NCBI GenBank assembly: GCA_038148375.1
Contig: JAYQVH010000010.1
Location: 45,360-109,359 of the forward strand
Direction of reading: 5' to 3'
Length of the DNA stretch: 64,000 nt
From: CAWUEX02 sp038148375
GTDB lineage: Bacteria > Pseudomonadota > Alphaproteobacteria > Rhodospirillales > Rhodospirillaceae
The notes under the pieces: model-generated
Database searches by the model: none
The model's input: the letters and a program-made list of their open reading frames with translations, nothing else
Told to the model about the DNA's origin: nothing
In this document: one piece after another, positions 18,595-26,449 of the stretch
Position numbering within the stretch: position 1 is the stretch's first letter
Layout: each line of letters starts with the position of its first letter
Translations under genes and position numbers: made by a program

Positions 18595-18643
18595 GTGGAC
18601 ATGAATTTTGTCAAAGGTATGATGCCTGCACTCATATGACAAA
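18595..18643 (+). promoter_or_regulatory. Putative promoter overlapped by a long inverted repeat
   Basis: A -35-like GTGGAC (18595-18600) and a -10-like TATGAT (18618-18623) are 17 bases apart. The -10 lies inside an imperfect inverted repeat spanning 18607-18643: TTTGTCA, four bases, TATGATGC, two bases, GCA, one base, TCATATGACAAA. It sits 27 bases before the start at 18671, in the divergent gap with the TRAP gene. It could be a repressor operator or a 5' RNA hairpin. Both the promoter call and the role are inferred. Confidence 0.45.
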
Positions 18644-18670
18644 GAAAGGGGCCCAGCCCCGGGGACCGCC

Positions 18671-19429
18671 ATGACCACCGCCACCTCTGACAAGCCCATC
18701 ACCCAGATTGAACACACCGTCGTGCGCGGTGTGATTGCCTATACGTCAAAAAAACCTGAGCGCATGGACCAGGAACGGGGCCGGGAGTTTTACACGATTA
18801 CCAAATACGGCTGGGGCGGACGCACCATCGGTGTACATACGGAAATCGACGACCGGCCGTCAGTGATGCGTGACGCCACGTACACGGTGGACGAGAACTG
18901 GATGCCGCAGGATTGCTTCGTGCGGCTGACCGTCGCAGATAAATTTATGGGTACAGGCTGGTTCAAATTTCACGCCGACTACACGGAGTGCGAGACTTTT
19001 ACCGCCCTTGAGGGCCGCGTCTCTCAACGCATGAACCACAGGCACGGTCCGTTGAAGTCGTTCCAGAATCATGCCATCGCCTGTGACAGCTGGCACTTCT
19101 CGCATTACGACCTAAGCAAAGGACCTGGCCAGCAGAGCATCGACGAACTGCTGCTCTGCTCGCCCGATCACCGCGGAGCGACCGGGCCGATGCTCTACCC
19201 ACTGCGCCTGGACATGGTGTACGTTGGTGATGAGAAAATTACCGTGGGGGCCGGTACGTTCGATGCCCATCACTTCCAGGTGCCGACCAATACGGACCTG
19301 CCTGAAGAACATCCGCCCTATGAGGTCTACACCACGGCGGACGGCGACTACACATTCCTCAAAGGTGGCGTTGCCGGGTACATGCAGACCCACTACGAAC
19401 TGGTCGAGTTCGAAAAGACGGTCGGTTAA
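18671..19429 (+). CDS. Unknown protein, tandem paralogue A
   Basis: The 252-residue protein is not a family I can name. It shares with its downstream neighbour the blocks VxRxGVxAYTSKKPERMDQE, EIDDRPSVMRDATY, GTGWFKFHADYTECETFTAL, EGRVSQR, DHRGATGP and VGDEKITVGAGTFDAHHFQV, and ends with DGDYTFLKGGVAGYMQTHYE. The alternating strand pattern suggests an all-beta barrel, and AGTFDAHHF resembles the last strands of DUF3108-type proteins. There is no signal peptide. The two copies and the following exported dehydrogenase form a run downstream of a possible operator. Confidence 0.75.
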   Translation: MTTATSDKPITQIEHTVVRGVIAYTSKKPERMDQERGREFYTITKYGWGGRTIGVHTEIDDRPSVMRDATYTVDENWMPQDCFVRLTVADKFMGTGWFKFHADYTECETFTALEGRVSQRMNHRHGPLKSFQNHAIACDSWHFSHYDLSKGPGQQSIDELLLCSPDHRGATGPMLYPLRLDMVYVGDEKITVGAGTFDAHHFQVPTNTDLPEEHPPYEVYTTADGDYTFLKGGVAGYMQTHYELVEFEKTVG

Positions 19430-19441
19430 GGCGGCACGATC

Positions 19442-20176
19442 ATGACCAAAGAGTATCACCAGCGTGATCACGTCACGCGGAAGGGCCGGGTTCTCTATAC
19501 GTCCAAGAAGAGCGACCGTCTCGACGAGGAACGCGGCCGGGAAGTGTGGACGCTGACCCGTCATGCGGATGGGAGACGGTCCTTGATGTCCCACGGGGAA
19601 ATCGACGATCGGCCTAGCGTGCTGCGGTTCGTCCACGTCACCGCCAACGCCGACTGGGCGCCGATAGATGCCTTCGTTCGTATCACCGTCGGCGACGCCT
19701 TCAGAGGCTCGGGGTGGTTCCGTTTTGCGGATGGTATTGCGGAGTGCGAAACCTATACCGCACTCGAAGGCCGCGTGTCGCAGCGCTTTCCCTACAGCGG
19801 CGCCTGTCCCGGATTCGGCGGCCACGCGATCCAGAACGATGGCTGGGTATGCGCTTCGGTCGACCTGGATAAACCAGGCCAGCCACAGACATTCACGCAA
19901 CTGGTATCGTCAACGGACCATAGAGGCGCGACCGGCCCTTACATCGCCGAAGCGCGACCGACTGTCATCTATGTCGGGGACGAAAAAATTGAAGTCGGCG
20001 CCGGCACTTTCGACGCCCACCACTTCCAGTTCGTCGCGGTCGAGGGTCTGCCGCAAGAGCACCCGATCTACAACGTATGGACCACCACCGACGGGGACTA
20101 CATATTCCTCAAAGGTCAGGTCGACGGATACATGCAGACTTATTACGAACTGGTCGAACTCAGCGACGGGCTTTAG
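19442..20176 (+). CDS. Unknown protein, tandem paralogue B
   Basis: This 244-residue protein follows paralogue A by 12 bases and matches it along its length: RVLYTSKKSDRLDEERGRE, EIDDRPSVLRFVHV, GSGWFRFADGIAECETYTAL, EGRVSQRF, DHRGATGPYI, VGDEKIEVGAGTFDAHHFQF and DGDYIFLKGQVDGYMQTYYE. The conserved DDRPSV, ECET and GTFDAHHF residues mark the likely functional site. It is cytosolic by sequence. The pair may form a heterodimer. Function is unknown. Confidence 0.75.
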   Translation: MTKEYHQRDHVTRKGRVLYTSKKSDRLDEERGREVWTLTRHADGRRSLMSHGEIDDRPSVLRFVHVTANADWAPIDAFVRITVGDAFRGSGWFRFADGIAECETYTALEGRVSQRFPYSGACPGFGGHAIQNDGWVCASVDLDKPGQPQTFTQLVSSTDHRGATGPYIAEARPTVIYVGDEKIEVGAGTFDAHHFQFVAVEGLPQEHPIYNVWTTTDGDYIFLKGQVDGYMQTYYELVELSDGL

Positions 20177-20211
20177 AGGCCGCCTGTTGGCGATCAGCGA
20201 GGAGACTCCGG

Positions 20212-21333
20212 ATGAATCGGTATACTTGGCTTACGGCAGCACTGGTCGGCTGTTTCGCCGCTGGACATATCGCTGTTGCGGACGAAGCAGGCGATGTGAT
20301 TGCCGAACTTGGTTTGGTTGAAAGCGATCTGCCAGTTCGCGAGATGCCGGGCTGGACAGCGCCGGAGGCAATTATTGTCCTGACGGATTCTGATGAGCGG
20401 CTCGCGTGGTATCAGCAAGTCGTGCCGGAGTCGGTCACACTGCTTGCGGCCCGCAACAACGGCGAAGCAGTACAGCTTGCCACAGAAAATGCCGGCCGCG
20501 TGCGGGCGGCCGTCGGATTTTGCAGCGCAAGCCTCGTCAATGCGGGACCGAATTTGCATTGGCTGCATATGCCTTTTGCTGGAGTCGCACAGTGCGTATC
20601 GATTCCGCAGGTCGCATCCGGCGGATATGTCGTAACAAACATGCAGCGCCTTGCGGGGCCGCAAATCGCGGAACATGTCATCGCCATGATGATGTACTTC
20701 GCCCGCGGACTTGACCATTACGCCGCTGCGCAGAGGGCGGGCCGCTGGGATCGTTTCGCGCTCCCACCGGGCGATCTTTGGGCGATCAGCGAGAAGACCA
20801 TGCTGGTCGCCGGTCTTGGCGGAATCGGCACACAAACGGCGCGGCTGGCATCCGGCCTTGGCATGCGGGTAATCGCGACACGCAATTCCAGCCGGACCGG
20901 CCCCGACTACGTCGACTATGTGGGCCTTTCTGATGAATTGCCGGATCTAGTCGGTCAGGCAGACGTCGTGGTTAACGCACTTCCGCTGACGGACGAAACG
21001 GATGACCTTTTCGACGCTGCGATGTTTGCCCGCATGAAGGAGGGCGCCCTCTTCATCAACGTCGGCCGTGGCGGCAGCGTCGTAACGGAAGATCTGATCG
21101 CCGCGCTTGAATCCGGCCAGGTCGGCGGCGCCGGACTAGATGTGCAAGATCCGGAGCCGGTGCCGGACGGCCACCCGCTGTTCGCGGCGCCCAATCTTCT
21201 GATCACGCCTCACACATCCAGCTTCAATGATTCCGGCCGCGACAAGTTCTGGATCGTACTGCGGGAAAACCTGCGCCGCTATGTCGCCGGCGAACCGATG
21301 TTGTCCCTGGTTGACATCGAAGCCGGGTACTGA
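20212..21333 (+). CDS. D-2-hydroxyacid dehydrogenase with an apparent signal peptide
   Basis: From the ATG at 20212 (GAGGAG before it) the product is 373 residues. It has the NAD Rossmann loop GLGGIGTQTARL (201-212), the catalytic Arg286 in NVGRGG and the catalytic His334 in ITPHTSS, the usual D-isomer-specific arrangement for reducing 2-oxoacids. Unusually, it opens with a Sec-like leader, MNRYTWLTAALVGCFAAGHI, with a likely cleavage site after AVA. An NAD enzyme in the periplasm would be odd unless the leader is an anchor or the cofactor is bound tightly. It follows the two unknown paralogues by 35 bases. Confidence 0.85.
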   Translation: MNRYTWLTAALVGCFAAGHIAVADEAGDVIAELGLVESDLPVREMPGWTAPEAIIVLTDSDERLAWYQQVVPESVTLLAARNNGEAVQLATENAGRVRAAVGFCSASLVNAGPNLHWLHMPFAGVAQCVSIPQVASGGYVVTNMQRLAGPQIAEHVIAMMMYFARGLDHYAAAQRAGRWDRFALPPGDLWAISEKTMLVAGLGGIGTQTARLASGLGMRVIATRNSSRTGPDYVDYVGLSDELPDLVGQADVVVNALPLTDETDDLFDAAMFARMKEGALFINVGRGGSVVTEDLIAALESGQVGGAGLDVQDPEPVPDGHPLFAAPNLLITPHTSSFNDSGRDKFWIVLRENLRRYVAGEPMLSLVDIEAGY

Positions 21334-21344
21334 CCTCCCGCGCT

Positions 21345-22319
21345 CTAGGTTACGCCAGCTTCTTGGGCGTACCGGCGAATCATATCGAGATAGTAATCGA
21401 TGCTTCGGTCGAAACCGGGCACAGGGCCTATGCGATTGACGAATTGCGCCATAGACGACGTGATGAGAAGGTGGCGCACGAGGCGGAACAACGGCTGCGC
21501 CTCCTTTTCAGCGCGCGTCAAAGGCCTTTGCGACTCGTAACCCGCGACGAACGCCTGGTTCACGCTTTCAGTGACACCTTCGAAGTCATTGCGCCAGTAG
21601 AACGCAGCGATGTCCTTGGCTAGCCAATCGGTACCGCAGTCTGAAAAATCGAAAACGGCAAGGCTGCCGTCGGCGAGTTCCATCGCGTTTGCACACTGCA
21701 AATCTCCATGACAGGGTCCGCGCGGAACATCTGACTCTGCCAAGGCCGCCATCTTGTCCTGAACGGCTTGCCCTGCCCTTGTTAGAAAGGCTTCGTCTTC
21801 TGGACGACCGGCGAAATATGCCAGCAAGAAGGGTAAGCGCTCGATCAGCTTTGGTTGCGATGCGACGGCCTTGCGATGCGGCGTTACGAAATCCGCACCG
21901 GCGAGATGAACTTCCGCGAGCAGGGCGCCGAGGCGATGGGCGTCACTCTCTCCAACGGTCTTGTCGAATGGCCGCCCTTCGAGCCATTCCATCATCACGA
22001 TTTGCCGCGTGCCTTCAGGCGCATCAACCGAAAAGAACAGTGAACCATCAGTCAACGGCACCGGACACGGCGCTTGAATTCCCCGTTCAGCGATATGGCG
22101 AACGTAGGCCTGTTCGTATGCGAATTCGTCGTCCGTGCTCTTGCCGGTACGCGCCACCTTGAGCGCGGATGGGCCATCGTCGTGCTCGATTCGATAGATA
22201 TCATTCATACCCCGGCTCAACAGCAGGAAACGCACCTCACCGTTCAGGCCGTACCGGCGCTTTATTTCTGCTGCGAGAGCGCCGGCGTCGAGTACGGATT
22301 GACTGACAGGAAAAGTCAT
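21345..22319 (-). CDS. Aminoglycoside/choline kinase-like phosphotransferase A
   Basis: The ATG at 22319 with GGGGCGA before it gives 324 residues. It has a protein-kinase-like fold: ALKVAR (the ATP Lys) in the N-lobe, the catalytic loop CHGDLQCAN and the metal-binding FDFSDCG. These match the APH/homoserine-kinase-II group, which phosphorylates a small hydroxylated compound. It lies seven bases after a related gene, and the two align from FPV at the N-terminus to the last residues. The substrate is unknown; resistance is not implied. Confidence 0.85.
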   Translation of the reverse strand: MTFPVSQSVLDAGALAAEIKRRYGLNGEVRFLLLSRGMNDIYRIEHDDGPSALKVARTGKSTDDEFAYEQAYVRHIAERGIQAPCPVPLTDGSLFFSVDAPEGTRQIVMMEWLEGRPFDKTVGESDAHRLGALLAEVHLAGADFVTPHRKAVASQPKLIERLPFLLAYFAGRPEDEAFLTRAGQAVQDKMAALAESDVPRGPCHGDLQCANAMELADGSLAVFDFSDCGTDWLAKDIAAFYWRNDFEGVTESVNQAFVAGYESQRPLTRAEKEAQPLFRLVRHLLITSSMAQFVNRIGPVPGFDRSIDYYLDMIRRYAQEAGVT

Positions 22320-22326
22320 CTCGCCC

Positions 22327-23301
22327 CTATTTGAACCCCACGTCGGCCGCATGACGCCGAGCGAGTTCCGTCATTGGTGAGAAATCGCCATCGAACCCGG
22401 ATACGGGTCCGACGCGGTTGATGAGAATGGCGTAGCTCGATGACATGACCAAATCCCGGGCGAAGCGAAACAGGGGCAAGGCGTCTCGCTCTTCGCTAGA
22501 CAGTGGCCGGAGTGACTCGTATCCGGAAATGAATGCGCCGTTCACGGTATCGTCCCGAATCTCCATGTCGCTGCGCCACACGAACGTCAGGATGTCTTCA
22601 ACAAGGTAGCCGACGCCGCAGGTATCAAAGTCGAGCATTCCGATTTCACCGGAGTCGAGCCGCAACACATTGGCGAATTGATAGTCGCCGTGCACCGGGC
22701 CGCGAGGCAATTTGTCATCGCCGATGCGGCCGTAGGCATCGTTTACGTGATGCATCGCGCGCTGGTAGAAATCTTGATCCTCTGGTTGCCCGTCAAGCAT
22801 CTCCAATAAATCTGGAATTCGTTGTTCGAGACTCTTGGGCGTTGAAATAACTCTCTGCGCCGGGGCGGAAAAAGTGGTGCCGACGAGATGCAACTGGGCC
22901 AGGGCCGCGCCCATGTCGTGTGCATCGGCGGCGGTCAGCTGATGGGTAAAAGGGGTACCCTCGAGCCAATGCATCAGAGACAAGGAGCGCACGCCCTCTG
23001 GCGCTTCGATTTCGAAAAGCAGGCTGCCGTCATTGGCTCGCACCGGCGCAGGGACGCGGCAACCTTCCTCATAAAGGTGCGCGACGTATTCTGCCTCGAA
23101 CTCGTATTCTGCCCGCGTGCGGAAATTCGCCTTCGTGACACGCAGGGCAAACCTCTGAGCTCGCGTCTGAACAAGATAAAAATCGTTGTTGGCCCGGCTG
23201 ATCAACTGGCATTTCACGGGCGGCGCGAAATCATAGCGCCGCGCAATTTCCTCTGTCAGCGCGGCCGGATCGAGTGTCGAATGGATAACCGGAAAAACCA
23301 T
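22327..23301 (-). CDS. Aminoglycoside/choline kinase-like phosphotransferase B
   Basis: The ATG at 23301 is preceded by GAGAGGAC, which also rules out an upstream GTG as start. The 324-residue product shows FALRVTK, VHGDYQFAN and LDFDTCG, the three catalytic elements of APH-type kinases. It is a tandem duplicate of the downstream gene and is probably co-transcribed with it. Divergence in the middle helical region suggests different substrates. It is divergent from the VOC gene across a gap holding an inverted repeat. Confidence 0.85.
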   Translation of the reverse strand: MVFPVIHSTLDPAALTEEIARRYDFAPPVKCQLISRANNDFYLVQTRAQRFALRVTKANFRTRAEYEFEAEYVAHLYEEGCRVPAPVRANDGSLLFEIEAPEGVRSLSLMHWLEGTPFTHQLTAADAHDMGAALAQLHLVGTTFSAPAQRVISTPKSLEQRIPDLLEMLDGQPEDQDFYQRAMHHVNDAYGRIGDDKLPRGPVHGDYQFANVLRLDSGEIGMLDFDTCGVGYLVEDILTFVWRSDMEIRDDTVNGAFISGYESLRPLSSEERDALPLFRFARDLVMSSSYAILINRVGPVSGFDGDFSPMTELARRHAADVGFK

Positions 23302-23346
23302 ATTTTGTCCTCTCACCTTGTAAGAGACCGGTCGAATGCATCCTGT

Positions 23347-23367
23347 GTCAAGCAGGCGTCGCTTGAC
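23347..23367. promoter_or_regulatory. Operator-like inverted repeat
   Basis: GTCAAGC and GCTTGAC are perfect 7-base arms separated by seven bases, in the divergent gap between the kinase pair and the VOC gene. The right arm contains a -35-like TTGACT for the rightward gene. It could be a repressor site, but no regulator for it is identified in the window. Confidence 0.4.
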
Positions 23368-23408
23368 TTAATGGTTTCACGCTTCACAGTCGGAGCAAGG
23401 GGGAACGT

Positions 23409-24443
23409 ATGACCAAACGGCAATCGAATCTGGTTGGTGGCATCTATGACATCGGTGTCGGTGTTACCGACCTTGCAGAAGCCCAGGCGTTCTGGGAATC
23501 GTGCGGCTACTCAGCCGGCGCGACCGCAAAGCTGAGCGCCGCCGATGCGCAGGCATTGTACGGAGTGGACTCCGCCGCGACGTGCATCCGCATGATGCAC
23601 CAGAAAGCAACGGCGGGTTTGATCCGCTTGATCAAGTGGGAGACGCCGCTCGGACCCGGCCTGAATATGGCGCCGCTGCGCACACACGGCTGCCGCTGGT
23701 CCGTCCACCGCACCGACAACATCGCCAATGCCTATGTGCACGGAGAAATCCTACGCCGGCAGGGAAAACCGATTCACTTGGTCGGACCGCATTACAATTT
23801 CGATCTGGCCCGCAAATTCGAGGAAAAACGCCCATTCAAGGAACCAATCGCCGCGTCGGGGGACGTTCTCTTGTTTGTGCCCGAAGCGCAGCTGGTGGCC
23901 ATGACCCGTATGAATTTCGACGTACCGAAGTACGGAACCATTAATGAATCTGCACCGCTGCGCATGACGGAAGGATGCCACATGGCTCTCGTGCTGCAGG
24001 GTGACGACCTCGCCATTTTCGATTTCTATGAAGATGTCATCGGCTTCAAGCGGTATCATCAGGTCGATATATCCTATCAGCCCGGTTACATGCCCAGTGA
24101 CATGTTTAGTCTGACGCCGGAGGAGTCCTTTTCCGAAATCGACTTCGACGACCCCGAAGCTGGCGATGACCCGACCGAACATCTTCCGGGCCGCCTGCGC
24201 TGCTTTCTGGTCCGCAGTCCAAACCCACCCGATGATCGGTTGGCGCGATCGCAGCCAGGGCATCTCGGCCATTCGTTCTATTCGGTGCGGGTCCGCGATA
24301 TTGACGCTTTGCACACGGCCGTTAAAGGTTCCGCAGCCACGCACCTCACCAAAATCATGCCTGACGAATTTGGAACCCCGTCGTTCACCTTTAAGGCGCC
24401 GGACGGATTCGCGTGGGCGGCGATGCAGCACCGCGCGCCATAA
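23409..24443 (+). CDS. Two-domain VOC (glyoxalase-fold) protein
   Basis: The 344-residue protein has an N-terminal VOC module beginning IYDIGVGVTDLAEAQAFWES and a second module with HMALVLQGDDLAIFDFYED and HSFYSVRVRDIDALH, ending with APDGFAWAAMQHR. VOC proteins use paired beta-alpha-beta-beta-beta units to hold a metal for dioxygenase, isomerase or lyase chemistry. The conserved His at HMAL and the C-terminal region are compatible with metal binding, but I cannot assign the reaction. It is divergent from the kinase genes and convergent with tetR. Confidence 0.82.
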   Translation: MTKRQSNLVGGIYDIGVGVTDLAEAQAFWESCGYSAGATAKLSAADAQALYGVDSAATCIRMMHQKATAGLIRLIKWETPLGPGLNMAPLRTHGCRWSVHRTDNIANAYVHGEILRRQGKPIHLVGPHYNFDLARKFEEKRPFKEPIAASGDVLLFVPEAQLVAMTRMNFDVPKYGTINESAPLRMTEGCHMALVLQGDDLAIFDFYEDVIGFKRYHQVDISYQPGYMPSDMFSLTPEESFSEIDFDDPEAGDDPTEHLPGRLRCFLVRSPNPPDDRLARSQPGHLGHSFYSVRVRDIDALHTAVKGSAATHLTKIMPDEFGTPSFTFKAPDGFAWAAMQHRAP

Positions 24444-24444
24444 A

Positions 24445-25071
24445 TTAGGCTTTGATGCCTTCAAGCATGGCATCCAGGTGCGCGTGCAACACGTCGCTGA
24501 GATCCAGCTTCTTATGTGCGCCAAACAGGTGATCCCAGATGACGTACATAATGGCTGGACTCATCAGCAGCATCGGAAAATCCATTACAGCAGTCTTGCG
24601 CAGCTCACTGCGCTCCACGCCGCGTTCCAAAATTTTGGTCAGCATTGCGAGACCCTGAGACAGCACTTCGGCATGGTAGAAGTTCACCAGTTCGGGAAAT
24701 CTTTTGCCCTCTGAAATCATCAACAACAGTATGGTGCGGAATTCCGGTTGCGAAAGGCGGCTGGCCATGCGCACGACGACCTCGCGCAGCAACTCCTCCG
24801 TTGGACCGGTAAAGGTTGCGGCGATCTCGGTCGTCTCAGCAAGGTGGGTCCCCACGGTTTCGCGGACACAGGCTTTAAACAAATCCTCTTTCGTATCGAA
24901 ATACAGGTAGATCGTGCCCTTGCTGATTCCGGCGCGCTTGGCGACTTCCTCGAGACGCGTGCCGGCGAAACCATCCCGCGCAAACAGTTTTAGCGCGGCA
25001 GCGGCGATTTCGCCCGGACGCGCTTCCTTCTGGGCCGCTCTGACGCCCTTTTTCCGCGCTGTCGCAGTCAT
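24445..25071 (-). CDS. TetR/AcrR family transcriptional regulator
   Basis: The 208-residue product has the TetR helix-turn-helix at residues 20-66: AAALKLFARDGFAGTRLEEV, then AKRAGISKGTIYLYFDTKED. The C-terminal part is an all-helical ligand domain. It is divergent from an RND efflux operon, with a palindrome between them, so it is the obvious local repressor, released when an effluxed compound binds. The basic N-terminal tail (TARKKGVRAAQKEARP) is longer than usual. Confidence 0.93.
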   Translation of the reverse strand: MTATARKKGVRAAQKEARPGEIAAAALKLFARDGFAGTRLEEVAKRAGISKGTIYLYFDTKEDLFKACVRETVGTHLAETTEIAATFTGPTEELLREVVVRMASRLSQPEFRTILLLMISEGKRFPELVNFYHAEVLSQGLAMLTKILERGVERSELRKTAVMDFPMLLMSPAIMYVIWDHLFGAHKKLDLSDVLHAHLDAMLEGIKA

Positions 25072-25118
25072 GATGCTGGCAAATCCGTGTTGCTAACCGT
25101 TCAGATCGCCATTATTAT

Positions 25119-25138
25119 ACTGACTAACTGGTCAGTCA
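25119..25138. promoter_or_regulatory. Probable TetR-family operator
   Basis: The site GACTAACTGGTCAGTC (25122-25137) is a near-perfect palindrome, nested with ACTGAC and GTCAGT arms. It lies between tetR (start 25071) and the membrane-fusion-protein start at 25165. AcrR-like repressors bind palindromes of this size and TGAC/GTCA style. The assignment rests on position and symmetry. Confidence 0.65.
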
Positions 25139-25164
25139 ATATGGCCGGAATGGAAGAGGAACGG

Positions 25165-26439
25165 ATGGACGACGGCGCACCCTCACCGCAAGCCGGTTCT
25201 GCGCAGACCGCATCGGCGCTGCCGCCGGGCGACCTGCCGCGACGATTGGATCCTCAGCGCAAATGGGGCCTGGTGGCTGTCGGAATTTTGGCGGCCGGCA
25301 TTCTTGCCTTCATTTTACTGAACGTGTTGGCGCCGCGGCCGAGTCAGGTTGAGCGGCCGTCACGCGCACCGCTGGTTCAGGTTGAGCCGCTCGTGGTGAC
25401 GGATGGCCCGCTGCCAGTGCGCGGATTTGGACCCGTGCGCCCACGCGCGCAAGTGACCTTGATTGCCCAAGTGTCCGGCAAAGTCACCGAGACGAGTCCT
25501 GCCCTGGTGACCGGCGGGACATTTAAGAAAGGCGACATGCTGCTGCGCATTGATTCACGCACCTATGCCGCCGCGCTCGACCAGACCGAGGCCGAGCGCG
25601 CGGCGCGGCGGGCTGACCTGGCTTTTGCGGAGCGGCAATTGGAAAGGGATCAAGAACTCGCGCAAAGCGGAGCGGCGAGCGAACGCCGGCGCGATGAAAC
25701 ACTCAATCAGCGAGACCGGGCGCGGGCTCAGATCGCGGCTCTGGATGCCCAGATCGCGGCGCGCGCAGTCGACTTGGAAAACACAGTTATCACTGCGCCC
25801 TTCGATGGCCGCGTGTTCAGCGAGTCTGTGGATGTCGGTTCGGTCGTTCAGCCAGGCGTCGAAGTGGCACGCGTCTACGCCCATGACGTTTCGGAGATCG
25901 TTGTGTCCCTGTCGGATCGTGAAGCGGCCCTGATCCCCGGAATTTGGGATGAAGAACTGACGGACCCGCCGAAAGCGACGGTCACTCTTGTGTACCGTGG
26001 CCACACTTACGCCTGGGACGGATTTGTCCACCGCGTCGAAGCCGGCATTGACCCGGACACCCGCACGATCGATGTCGTCGTTCGCGTTCCAGAGCCTACC
26101 CGGCGCGGACGCCGCATCGACTTGGAAGGCATCGATACTCTTGAAGATGCACCGCCGCTGATTTCCGGCACCTATGCCGCGGTGGAGATTGAAGGACTCG
26201 CACTGTCGTATGCCTTGATTCCGCGCGCGGCACTGCGCAATGACGCTTCTATCTGGATTGTTGGTGCCGGTGAGCGCCTGGAACGCATCGCCGTCGACTT
26301 GGTGCAAGATCAAGGCAACGTCGTCGCCGTGCGCAGCCCCGATCTAGAAGACGGCGCGCGGTTAATCGTCAGCGAACTGCCCGTCGCAACGCCAGGTCTT
26401 GAAGTGCGCGCAACGGACGACGCACCGGGCACGCCATGA
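25165..26439 (+). CDS. RND efflux periplasmic adaptor (membrane fusion protein)
   Basis: I chose the ATG at 25165, which has AGAGGAAC before it; earlier in-frame ATGs overlap the operator. The 424-residue protein has one N-terminal helix (WGLVAVGILAAGILAFILLN), then the lipoyl half-motif VTLIAQVSGKV, a coiled-coil hairpin rich in Glu, Arg and Ala (AERAARRADLAFAERQLERD) and the second half-motif ITAPFDGRVFSESVDVGSVV. It links the inner-membrane pump to an outer-membrane channel. No TolC-like gene lies nearby. The pump gene starts ten bases after it. Confidence 0.93.
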   Translation: MDDGAPSPQAGSAQTASALPPGDLPRRLDPQRKWGLVAVGILAAGILAFILLNVLAPRPSQVERPSRAPLVQVEPLVVTDGPLPVRGFGPVRPRAQVTLIAQVSGKVTETSPALVTGGTFKKGDMLLRIDSRTYAAALDQTEAERAARRADLAFAERQLERDQELAQSGAASERRRDETLNQRDRARAQIAALDAQIAARAVDLENTVITAPFDGRVFSESVDVGSVVQPGVEVARVYAHDVSEIVVSLSDREAALIPGIWDEELTDPPKATVTLVYRGHTYAWDGFVHRVEAGIDPDTRTIDVVVRVPEPTRRGRRIDLEGIDTLEDAPPLISGTYAAVEIEGLALSYALIPRAALRNDASIWIVGAGERLERIAVDLVQDQGNVVAVRSPDLEDGARLIVSELPVATPGLEVRATDDAPGTP

Positions 26440-26449
26440 GAGATATCCG

